From assembly GCA_934561395.1 (NCBI GenBank), contig CAKTGF010000009.1, positions 1 to 56,163 of the forward strand: a stretch of 56,163 bases of DNA, given 5' to 3'. The position numbers and the translations under genes are program-made. Numbering within the stretch: position 1 is the first letter of the stretch; each line of letters starts with the position of its first letter. The stretch comes from an uncultured Eubacterium sp. GTDB lineage: Bacteria; Bacillota; Clostridia; Oscillospirales; Acutalibacteraceae. Of the stretch, positions 49,155 to 56,163 are shown one piece after another. The notes beneath the pieces were generated by a model. The model saw only the letters and a list, made by a program, of their open reading frames with translations. It was not told the origin of the DNA and did not search any database.

Positions 49155-51154
49155 TATATTACTCCTCTGTAATACAGGCCTCTGGTGTGCTCGCCACGGT
49201 ATTGGCCACCCTCATCATAAAGGCGCAATACCTCCTCAACCTGCTCCTTGGTTTCATCTGTAAAATAAAAGTGAATAAAGTCGGTGTTAATGTCGCCAAG
49301 CTTGTCCCCAAGGTAAAGGGGAAGGGGGTTTAAAATCTCCACACAAGGGTATGATGAGCATTTTACCTTAAATTTATACCCCATTCTGTCAGTTAACATT
49401 CCGTGCTTTTTGCATTCGTTGCAGCCGATTTTGTTTTTAACGGGGCAATTTCTGCAAAGCATAAGGGGTAAATAGCCATAGGCGATAATGCCAACATCTT
49501 TGCCGTTAACGGCGTTTGCCTGCTTTAAGGTCATTTCAAATGAAAGTATGGGCGAGTTGAAAAGCTCTGCGGTTTCCGAGTTGAATACATTAAGCCCAAA
49601 ATCGCCGTAGGCCTTAAAGCCCATATTTTCGGCAAGCCTGTATGCTCCCAAATTGCCGCAAAGGGCGTTTTTAACACTCAGCTCCCTTAATTCACGCAGC
49701 CGTGCCCTGAGCTTTTTCTCCATACCGAAAAGCCCTCTCGGTATCTCCACCCCGGCATTGTGCCTGATAAAATCGTTATTGTCTGACCAAACGGGAATAA
49801 AAATTCGCTTAAAGGGGTGTTCCTCCGGAATTGTGCTTGCACTAAGAAACCTTGCGGTAAGGTAAGGCGTTTTTTGCCTTTTTTGGGGCGTTATTTCCGT
49901 AAAAGGCTTACATTCAATTTTTTTGCGCTCGCCCTTTTCAAGCTCAGCAACGGTGTTGCGCCTTAATTCGTTCAGCAGGCTTGCATGTATTGCCAGGCCG
50001 TCGTCAAGGTCAACCTTAAAGCTGTTAAGATAGTAGCCCGTGCCACCAAGCTTTGAAAACCTTGCCTTCAGCATATCCTCGGTTAACGGGGCATTAATTG
50101 CAGCCTCAGGCGTTCCGCCACTTTGGGTAACGGTTTTTCTGCCGTTGCTTGCGGTTAAAACGGCGGGCATATCTTTTTTAAGGGTCAGTTTAAAATCAAT
50201 GCCTGATCGTGGAACCTCACGGCTGTAAAGCTTTGCAAGCTTTTTAAGAACACTGTCGGCGGCAACAACATCCTTGCGGCTGCGTGTTCCGAACATATTG
50301 TTCATTTTGCCTGTAAAATACCCGTCGGTAAAGCCGCTCCTTGAAAATACCGCTCTTAAATTTTTTTCGTCCTCGTGGTTATATGTGCCCTCAATTGCCT
50401 TTTTGCAGGCTGTAACCGATGCGGCAACATATTCCGGGCGTTTCATTCTGCCCTCTATTTTAAGACTGATAACCCCTGCGCCGCCGATTTGTTTAATATT
50501 TCTGATAAGTGACAAATCCCTAAGTGATAAATCGCAGCTGCCGCTGTTGTCGGCGCTGAAACTCAAACGGCAGGGCTGTGCGCACAAACCACGGTTGCCG
50601 CTCCTGCTGCCAATCATGGCAGACAAATAGCACTGGCCCGAAACGCAAACGCAAAGTGCGCCGTGCACAAACATTTCAAGCTCCATATCGGTGTTTTTGC
50701 GAATTTGCTTAATTTCGTCAAGGCTCATTTCTCTGGGTATAACAGCACGGCAAAAGCCCATTTTTTCAAGCTGCCTAAAGCCCTGGGGCGTGTTAACGCT
50801 GCACTGGGTAGATGCGTGCAGCCTTGCTTGGGGAAAATGCTCCCTTATCATTTTTGCAACACCCAAATCCTGCACAATAAAGCCGTCAACAGAACATTCT
50901 GTTGCGACACGCACAGTTCGGTATGCTTTTTCCATTTCGTCGTCGGACACAAGGGTGTTTAATGTAACATACACCTTAACATTTCGGTTGTGGCAGTAGC
51001 TTACAGCGTCTGCAAGCTGCTTAAAATCAAAATTATCCGCTCCTCGGCGGGCGTTTAAATCCTTTGTTCCCAAATAAACGGCGTCTGCGCCGCATCTTAC
51101 TGCTGCAAGCAGCATTTGCATATTGCCCACGGGGGCTAATATTTCTAACTTCAT
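49154..51154 (-). CDS. U32 family peptidase/RNA hydroxylase-like protein
   Basis: A 666-residue member of the U32 family. The conserved start ILAPVGNMQMLLAAVRCGAD, an HASTQCSVN strand, the VHGALCVCVSGQCYLS segment and the RGLCAQPCR cluster are all present; Cys residues near 600 (LCRNCPVKNKIGCNECKKHG) add more metal-type ligands. Characterised relatives (RlhA, TrhP) hydroxylate rRNA or tRNA rather than cutting peptides, so the peptidase name is historical. GGAGAA precedes the ATG. Upstream, a terminator lies between it and zapA. The long C-terminal part fits the DUF3656-containing branch. Confidence 0.9.
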   Translation of the reverse strand: MKLEILAPVGNMQMLLAAVRCGADAVYLGTKDLNARRGADNFDFKQLADAVSYCHNRNVKVYVTLNTLVSDDEMEKAYRTVRVATECSVDGFIVQDLGVAKMIREHFPQARLHASTQCSVNTPQGFRQLEKMGFCRAVIPREMSLDEIKQIRKNTDMELEMFVHGALCVCVSGQCYLSAMIGSRSGNRGLCAQPCRLSFSADNSGSCDLSLRDLSLIRNIKQIGGAGVISLKIEGRMKRPEYVAASVTACKKAIEGTYNHEDEKNLRAVFSRSGFTDGYFTGKMNNMFGTRSRKDVVAADSVLKKLAKLYSREVPRSGIDFKLTLKKDMPAVLTASNGRKTVTQSGGTPEAAINAPLTEDMLKARFSKLGGTGYYLNSFKVDLDDGLAIHASLLNELRRNTVAELEKGERKKIECKPFTEITPQKRQKTPYLTARFLSASTIPEEHPFKRIFIPVWSDNNDFIRHNAGVEIPRGLFGMEKKLRARLRELRELSVKNALCGNLGAYRLAENMGFKAYGDFGLNVFNSETAELFNSPILSFEMTLKQANAVNGKDVGIIAYGYLPLMLCRNCPVKNKIGCNECKKHGMLTDRMGYKFKVKCSSYPCVEILNPLPLYLGDKLGDINTDFIHFYFTDETKEQVEEVLRLYDEGGQYRGEHTRGLYYRGVI

Positions 51155-51171
51155 AAGTTCTCCAAATAAAA

Positions 51172-51196
51172 AGAGCGACCGCTTTTAAGTCGCTCT
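51172..51196 (-). terminator. Terminator between zapA and the U32 gene
   Basis: An 8-bp stem AGAGCGAC/GTCGCTCT is followed on the minus strand by a TTTTTATTT run, then at once by the GGAGAA of the U32 gene. No space remains for a separate promoter. Confidence 0.85.
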
Positions 51197-51203
51197 CAAT
51201 TAA

Positions 51204-51554
51204 TTATCTTTCCGCTAACTTTGTTCTAAGATTGCTGATTTCACGATTGAGTCGCTCTATTTCACGGCGGGCAACATCTACTTCCATTCTTGCCCTGGCG
51301 CTGTCCTCAAGATAATCTTTAATCTGAGCCCTTAAATTATCTGCCGAAGCTGTGGCCTTTTTGCAGGCGTCTGCTTGGTCAAGGGCAACAAGCACTGCAC
51401 ATTGAGCCATTGAAAGTGAGGGAACCTCCTGGCCTATTGATTTCATTTCCTTGTCAATAAGTGCGCCCAACTCTTCAACATATTCAGGCTCGTCCTCTGT
51501 TAAAATTGAATAGCTGCTTCCGCAAATTCTAAGATTAACCTTATTTTTCTCCAT
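51204..51554 (-). CDS. zapA: ZapA-like cell division protein
   Basis: A 116-residue ZapA-family protein that binds FtsZ at the Z ring. The N-terminal globular half has VNLRICGSSYSILTEDEPEY and the typical LIDKEMKSIG. The C-terminal half (about 70-116) is a coiled coil rich in Arg, Glu and Leu, used for tetramerisation. CAGGTG precedes the ATG. Its promoter overlaps the -35 of the divergent alpha-galactosidase gene. Confidence 0.92.
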   Translation of the reverse strand: MEKNKVNLRICGSSYSILTEDEPEYVEELGALIDKEMKSIGQEVPSLSMAQCAVLVALDQADACKKATASADNLRAQIKDYLEDSARARMEVDVARREIERLNREISNLRTKLAER

Positions 51555-51598
51555 AATTTCACCTGCTTACAATGTTAATACAATATAGCTAATAATAG

Positions 51599-51627
51599 TA
51601 TAACAATTAAATAATTACTTGTCAATT
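51599..51627 (-). promoter_or_regulatory. Promoter of zapA
   Basis: On the minus strand this reads TTGACA, 17 bp, TATATA. Its -35 shares five bases with the plus-strand -35 of the divergent alpha-galactosidase promoter. Confidence 0.55.
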
Positions 51628-51649
51628 GTTAAAACTTTTGGTATATTAA
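51621..51649 (+). promoter_or_regulatory. Promoter of the alpha-galactosidase gene
   Basis: TTGTCA (51621-51626), 17 bp, TATATT (51644-51649), with TGG before the -10 (extended -10). Confidence 0.7.
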
Positions 51650-51672
51650 AAACAGAGCAGGGGGAAAAGACT

Positions 51673-53751
51673 ATGGATAAGAAAATATTTGTAATTGAAA
51701 CAAAAAACACCCACTATGTGTTGGGCGTTGACGAAAATGGGTTGCTCCGCCACCTTCACTGGGGCAAGCCCTCTGCAAAGAAGGATTATTATTTTCCGTC
51801 CCTTTGCGAAATAAATTCAAATCATTCCTCCTTGGATTGCGCCATGCAGGAATACACCGTGTTCGGCGGAACAATGTACAGAGCCTGCGCCTTTAAGTGC
51901 GAATATTTTGACGGCTGCCGTGACAGCGTGTTTACCTTTAAATCGGCAAGTGAGGAAAAGGGCGCTTTAAAAATTACCCTTGCAGATGATGCGTACGGCA
52001 TTGAAATGGTTTTAACCTATCTTTACAGCGAGGGCACTGATATAATCACACGCTTTGTATCGGTTAAAAACAACAGCCCTCAAAGTTTGAAAATAGAAAG
52101 AATAATGAGCGCCGAACTTTCACTGCCCGGCGATGAGCCATACGATGTGTTTAACCCCAACGGCTCCTGGGGCGGAGAGTTTATTTTGGAAAAAACCAAA
52201 TTAAATAACGGCACTCTTTGCTTTGAATCACGCAAGGGAACCGCAGGGCACACAAATTCGCCATATATTGTTTTGTCGCAAAAAGCAAATGAGGATAACG
52301 GCAGCGTTTATTTTGCCGCACTCGGCTACGGCGGAAACTTTAAGGCAGAGGCCGGCAGAGATTTTATGGGCAGAACAAGGGCAATGCTGGGAATTTCCGA
52401 TTTTGATTTTTCATACACCCTCCGCCCGGGAGAGGTGTTTACCTCCCCAAAACTTTATATGGCATACACAACGGGCTATACTGCAATGAGCAATATGATG
52501 AACAAATTTGCCGTTGAAAGTGTTTTGCCCAAATCCTTTGCAAATAAGCCCCTTCCGGTGCTTTATAACAGCTGGGAGGCTACGGGCTTTGATGTAAGCG
52601 CCGAAAACCAACTTCGCCTTGCAGAGCTTGCCAAAAAAATAGGCTGCGAGCTTTTTGTAATGGATGACGGCTGGTTCGGCAGCCGCAAAAACGATTGGTC
52701 GGGCCTTGGAGATTGGTTTGTTAACAGCGAAAAATTCCCCAACGGGCTTAATGAATTAATTGACGGCGTTAACAGCTTGGGTATGGATTTCGGCCTGTGG
52801 TTTGAGCCTGAAATGGTTCAGCGTGATTCCGATTTGTTCCGTGCTCATCCCGATTGGGCATATAATTACCCTACACGCAATGCCAGCGAACTTAGGCATC
52901 AGCTGGTGCTTAACCTGACTAAGCCCCAAGTTAAGCAGTATGTTTTTGATTGTATGGACAGTATGCTTTCAAAATACAACATTAAATATATTAAATGGGA
53001 TATGAACAGACCGTTTTCTGAAATAGGCACCGATAATTTGGAAAACGGCAGGGAGCTTTGGTACAGGCACACCATGGCGGTTTACGACATTGCCGACAGG
53101 CTAAAGGAAAAATACCACTATCTTCAGCTTGAGGCCTGCGCCAGCGGAGGCGGCAGGGCAGAGCTTGGGGCTATGGAGCATTTTGATATGGTGTGGACAA
53201 GCGATAATACCGACCCTGTTGACAGGCTGGATATTCAAAGGGGCTACTCCTTTGTTTACCCCACAAAATGCATGCGTGCCTGGGTAACGGATTGGAACAA
53301 ATCCACCCGTGATGTGCCTTTTGATTTCAGATACAGCACCTCAATGCAGGGTTCGCTTTCAATCGGCGCAAATCTTTTGGAATACAGCTCCAACGAGCTT
53401 GACAGAGCGGCTCAGCTCATTGCTCTTTACAAGGAAATACGCCCCATTGTGCAGTTTGGCAACTTATACAGGCTTAAAAACTATGACGAAAACGGTTTTT
53501 ATGCAAACGAATATGTCAGCGAGGATAAAAACAACGCCGTGCTGTTTATTAACGGCGGCGCAGGCTCGGTTTTCAACAAGCAGTTTAAAACCATCAGCCT
53601 TAAGGGGCTTGACGAAAATGCGGTTTATAAAATTGTTGACGGCGACAGGATTTATGAAAAATCAGGAGCATTTTTAATGAATGTTACCCACGATATAAGA
53701 ATTGACCGGCCGTTCTTTAACAAAATTATAAAATTGTCAAAAAAACAATAA
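51673..53751 (+). CDS. GH36 alpha-galactosidase
   Basis: A 692-residue glycoside hydrolase of family 36 without a signal peptide, so probably cytoplasmic and acting on imported raffinose-family or melibiose sugars. An N-terminal beta-sandwich (to about 290) is followed by the barrel with FVMDDGWFGSR, the nucleophile in IKWDMNR (Asp443), the acid/base in WTSDNTD (Asp511), and a C-terminal beta domain. ATG 51673 follows AGGGGG; an in-frame codon at 51619 overlaps the promoter. No sugar transporter is adjacent. The gene is divergent from zapA. Confidence 0.95.
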   Translation: MDKKIFVIETKNTHYVLGVDENGLLRHLHWGKPSAKKDYYFPSLCEINSNHSSLDCAMQEYTVFGGTMYRACAFKCEYFDGCRDSVFTFKSASEEKGALKITLADDAYGIEMVLTYLYSEGTDIITRFVSVKNNSPQSLKIERIMSAELSLPGDEPYDVFNPNGSWGGEFILEKTKLNNGTLCFESRKGTAGHTNSPYIVLSQKANEDNGSVYFAALGYGGNFKAEAGRDFMGRTRAMLGISDFDFSYTLRPGEVFTSPKLYMAYTTGYTAMSNMMNKFAVESVLPKSFANKPLPVLYNSWEATGFDVSAENQLRLAELAKKIGCELFVMDDGWFGSRKNDWSGLGDWFVNSEKFPNGLNELIDGVNSLGMDFGLWFEPEMVQRDSDLFRAHPDWAYNYPTRNASELRHQLVLNLTKPQVKQYVFDCMDSMLSKYNIKYIKWDMNRPFSEIGTDNLENGRELWYRHTMAVYDIADRLKEKYHYLQLEACASGGGRAELGAMEHFDMVWTSDNTDPVDRLDIQRGYSFVYPTKCMRAWVTDWNKSTRDVPFDFRYSTSMQGSLSIGANLLEYSSNELDRAAQLIALYKEIRPIVQFGNLYRLKNYDENGFYANEYVSEDKNNAVLFINGGAGSVFNKQFKTISLKGLDENAVYKIVDGDRIYEKSGAFLMNVTHDIRIDRPFFNKIIKLSKKQ

Positions 53752-53826
53752 AACAGCGGCGTTATAATTGAAAAATAAATTCGCTGAGATTATAATTAAT
53801 TTACTAAATGACAGGGATGTGGTGTT

Positions 53827-55578
53827 ATGACAGCAGTAAAATCTTCAAAAAAATTAATATCCGTGCTTTTGGCTTTGGCAATGCTTTTTTCAAGCGTAAT
53901 TTGCGTGCCTGCAATTCAGGCCTATGCCGCAAGCCTTTCAAAGCCCACGGTAACCTTAACCAATACAGCGCCTACAACTATTAAGGTCAGCTGGAAAAAA
54001 GTTAGCGGCGCAACAAAATACACCGTTTATCGTGCAACAAGCAAAAACGGCACATATAAGGCGCTGAAAACCACAACCTCCACCTATTACAGCAGCACCA
54101 AGCTGACCTGCGGCAAAACCTATTACTTTAAGGTTAAGGCAGTGAGCGGCTCAAAATCCGCAACAAGCTCGGTTGTTTCAAAAAAGGCGGTGCCTGCAAA
54201 GGTTACGGGGCTGGGCTCCTCCGCTACCTGCTCAACAATTAAGCTTAGCTGGTCAAAGCAGAGCGGTGTTTCGGGCTATCAGATTTATTACAAAACAACC
54301 AAAAACGGCAGCTATAAAAAGCTTGCATCAACAAGTTCAAACACCTATACCGTTAAGGGCTTGTCAGTTGGTAAAACAAGGTATTACAAGGTAAGGTCCT
54401 ATAAAAAAGTTGGCTCAAAATATTATTACGGCAGCTTTTCAGCAGTTAAAACGGTTAAAACTGCACATTCTCCCTCAACCTCATGGAAAATTACCAAGGA
54501 GCCTACATGCTCTGCCACAGGCACAAAGGTAAACACCTGCAAATATTGCAAAAAAACCTATTCCGTTGCAATTGCAAAGGATGCAAGCGCCCATGCTTTC
54601 GGCAGCGAAACAAAGACCGATAAAAACGGATTTAAGGTTGAGGTTTGCTCCATTTGCGGCGCACAGGGCAAGGTGGTTGATTACACCTGCTATATTGATT
54701 TAAGCAATGAAACGGTTTCAGTCGGCGCTATGGCGGAGTTTGGCAAATCCGCCTCAAACACAACAGGAGTTAATGATAAGCTTGATTTAACCCCAAGTGA
54801 CGATTTGATCCCGGCAGATATAACCCCAACCTACGAAATTGTGGGCAGTGCAGAAAACCTTACCATTGATGTTAACGCAAGCAGGGATATTGATGTAAGG
54901 CTTAACGGAGTTACAATTAACAATTCGGGCAAGGATTGCATTGATATTAAAAATAAGTCAACAGAGGTTAACGAGGTAGGCAAGGAAATTGTGCCTGAGG
55001 TTTCAATTTCGGCGGTTAACACCAGCGTTAACACCTTAACAACAACCGCAAATGCCGCAGGCAAGGGCGGCAACGCAATTGACAGCAGCTGCCAGCTGAC
55101 CCTTAAGGGCCACGGCACAATTAAAATTAACAGTGCCTCAACTGCAATAACAAGCATCGCAAAGATTAATATTAAAAATCTTACTCTTGATATTACCTCT
55201 GCAAACAGGGGCATTGATACAAAAAATATTGTAACCACGCAGGATGCAAACGGCAACGATGTGGTAACCACCGATTTTTCAAGTGTTAAAATCGGCGCAA
55301 ACGCAAGCATAACCGTTAATTCCGTTGACGACTGCATCCGTTGCAAGAATATGGAAATTTATGCAATCACCGAAGGCAGCGGCGATCAGCCCACCGTTAT
55401 GAACCTTACAAGCACTGCCGCAGACGGTATTCAGCTTGAGGGCAAAACCGGGTTGGCGGCTTATTCGGGCACAATCACAATTCGTGCGGCTAAATATGCT
55501 TTCAATTGTGCGGCGGTGTTAATTAACATCAGCGGTGCAACCGTTGACGCAAAGGGCAACGCAGGCTACAGCAAGTAA
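53827..55578 (+). CDS. Secreted FnIII plus carbohydrate-binding-like protein
   Basis: A 583-residue exported protein. A signal peptide (about 1-34, ending AYA) precedes two FnIII domains (about 38-120 and 123-212, each with YTVYRAT- or YQIYYKT-like strands). A Cys-paired linker (PTCSATGTKVNTCKYC) comes next, then a long beta-helix-like region from about residue 285 with repeats such as RDIDVRLNGVTI and KDCIDIKNK, typical of the Clostridia carbohydrate-binding PF14262 type. No catalytic domain or sortase motif is visible. It may bind host or dietary glycans. A strong terminator follows. Confidence 0.87.
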   Translation: MTAVKSSKKLISVLLALAMLFSSVICVPAIQAYAASLSKPTVTLTNTAPTTIKVSWKKVSGATKYTVYRATSKNGTYKALKTTTSTYYSSTKLTCGKTYYFKVKAVSGSKSATSSVVSKKAVPAKVTGLGSSATCSTIKLSWSKQSGVSGYQIYYKTTKNGSYKKLASTSSNTYTVKGLSVGKTRYYKVRSYKKVGSKYYYGSFSAVKTVKTAHSPSTSWKITKEPTCSATGTKVNTCKYCKKTYSVAIAKDASAHAFGSETKTDKNGFKVEVCSICGAQGKVVDYTCYIDLSNETVSVGAMAEFGKSASNTTGVNDKLDLTPSDDLIPADITPTYEIVGSAENLTIDVNASRDIDVRLNGVTINNSGKDCIDIKNKSTEVNEVGKEIVPEVSISAVNTSVNTLTTTANAAGKGGNAIDSSCQLTLKGHGTIKINSASTAITSIAKINIKNLTLDITSANRGIDTKNIVTTQDANGNDVVTTDFSSVKIGANASITVNSVDDCIRCKNMEIYAITEGSGDQPTVMNLTSTAADGIQLEGKTGLAAYSGTITIRAAKYAFNCAAVLINISGATVDAKGNAGYSK

Positions 55579-55584
55579 ATTCAG

Positions 55585-55623
55585 AAAAAAATAGGACACC
55601 CCAAAGGGTGTCCTATTTTTTTT
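55585..55623. terminator. Bidirectional terminator at convergent ends
   Basis: ATAGGACACCC pairs with GGGTGTCCTAT around a CAAA loop, with six A before and eight T after. It ends the FnIII gene on the plus strand and the partial gene on the minus strand. Confidence 0.95.
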
Positions 55624-55650
55624 GATATTGCATTTATGAGATATTCCGTA

Positions 55651-56163
55651 TTACTTCAATTCAACAGAATATGTAGCGGTTGGGAGAGCCTTGCCGTAGC
55701 CCTCTTCAACCTGGTCGATTGAGTATGATTCGTCGTCTGACTTTAAACTCCTGAACTTTAATGTTGCGGTAAGTGCGTCAGTATCGGTTGTGATGTCATA
55801 AACAATCTCGGTGTCGCCGTCGGTAACGGTTACGGTGTCTTCGCCGTCAACATATTTGCAGCTGTCGCCGTCAAAATCTGCGGTTCCGTCACTGTTAAAT
55901 GTGATTGACTTTGGATAAATGCTTTCAACTGAAGGATCATCAAAGGTTGATGTTAATGTGAAAACAAGGGTTGAGTTTGTTGTTGCCGAGTTGTCAGCCT
56001 CTGTTGAAGGCTGGGTTGATGATGTGGCAGGTGCGGTGTCAGGTTCGGTGGTGTCCTTTTCGTCCTGCTCATCTTTCTTTTCGTCAGATACGGTGGTTTT
56101 ATCGTCCTCATCCTCTTTATCCTTGCCGCCGATAACGCCTGTTGCAAAAAGTGCGCCGATAAC
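55651..56163 (-). CDS. Partial gene, TM-linker-beta-domain protein (3' end)
   Basis: The last 170 codons of a minus-strand gene whose start lies beyond the window. The frame stays open from 56163 to the stop at 55651. It begins inside a hydrophobic stretch (VIGALFATGVIGG), probably the end of a membrane helix. An acidic, Lys- and Thr-rich linker (KDKEDEDDKTTVSDEKKDEQ) follows, then a beta-rich domain ending YGKALPTATYSVELK. The layout, helix then charged linker then beta domain, is similar to the DUF5067-like gene at 36917. No family can be assigned from this end alone. Confidence 0.85.
   Translation of the reverse strand, partial: VIGALFATGVIGGKDKEDEDDKTTVSDEKKDEQDEKDTTEPDTAPATSSTQPSTEADNSATTNSTLVFTLTSTFDDPSVESIYPKSITFNSDGTADFDGDSCKYVDGEDTVTVTDGDTEIVYDITTDTDALTATLKFRSLKSDDESYSIDQVEEGYGKALPTATYSVELK

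Noticed and set aside
1..56163. CRISPR arrays, insertion sequences, integrases, phage genes
   Set aside because: No regularly spaced repeats, transposase or integrase motifs, or phage structural genes were recognised anywhere.

Overview
The window reads as a chromosomal segment of a low-to-mid GC, Gram-positive gut Clostridia member (Oscillospiraceae/Ruminococcaceae-like). The basis is AT-rich coding, strong AGGAGG ribosome binding sites, GTG/TTG starts, a T-box leader, ECF sigma/anti-sigma pairs with DUF4179/DUF4367-type anti-sigmas, a YtrA-type GntR/ABC operon, ZapA, RsmE, Maf and U32 housekeeping genes, and a GH36 alpha-galactosidase. No genus is assigned, because no marker was compared with a database.

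Layout. 0.1-5.5 kb: AT-rich accessory genes (HAD phosphatase, two APH-type kinases, one of them fused to an AraC DNA-binding domain, a VOC protein, and an ECF sigma/anti-sigma pair). 5.8-28.0 kb: one co-directional block of 17 genes built from phosphothreonine signalling parts: two Ser/Thr kinases, two PP2C phosphatases, eight FHA-domain proteins, a vWA-TM-FHA protein, several zinc-ribbon proteins, a small membrane protein that shares a threonine motif with one FHA protein, a 1900-residue Ig-like surface protein, a LytTR regulator whose receiver lacks the phospho-acceptor Asp, and a lipoprotein with an SLH-like N-terminus. 28.0-28.7 kb: a base-composition boundary and a T-box leader with a CTC (Leu) specifier in front of cstA. 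30.5-33.4 kb: an FRG-domain gene with an almost leaderless promoter, a membrane protein with Ca-binding-like loops, and tRNA-Gly(GCC). 33.5-36.8 kb: an ArsR/SmtB-type sensor, a P1B-type metal ATPase homologue missing both cytosolic catalytic domains, rsmE and a MATE transporter. 36.9-39.2 kb: a DUF5067-like protein and a membrane Ser/Thr kinase divergent from an HTH protein. 39.3-44.0 kb: an acyltransferase/membrane-protein pair and a second sigma/anti-sigma locus. 44.2-47.5 kb: ABC transporter with its GntR regulator and a recognisable operator. 47.6-51.6 kb: PHP, Maf, U32 and ZapA. 51.7-56.2 kb: alpha-galactosidase, a secreted FnIII/carbohydrate-binding-like protein, and the 3' end of a gene that runs off the window.

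How the parts fit. The 22-kb block is the most unusual element. It can write (kinases), erase (PP2C) and read (FHA) phosphothreonine, and three of its proteins cross the membrane between an extracytoplasmic domain and a cytoplasmic kinase or FHA domain. The working model, which is inference, is a surface-sensing or surface-assembly system in which the Ig-like protein, vWA protein and lipoprotein lie outside and FHA-phosphothreonine contacts form inside. No secretion ATPase, pilin or T6SS/T7SS core gene is visible in the window, so its output is unknown.
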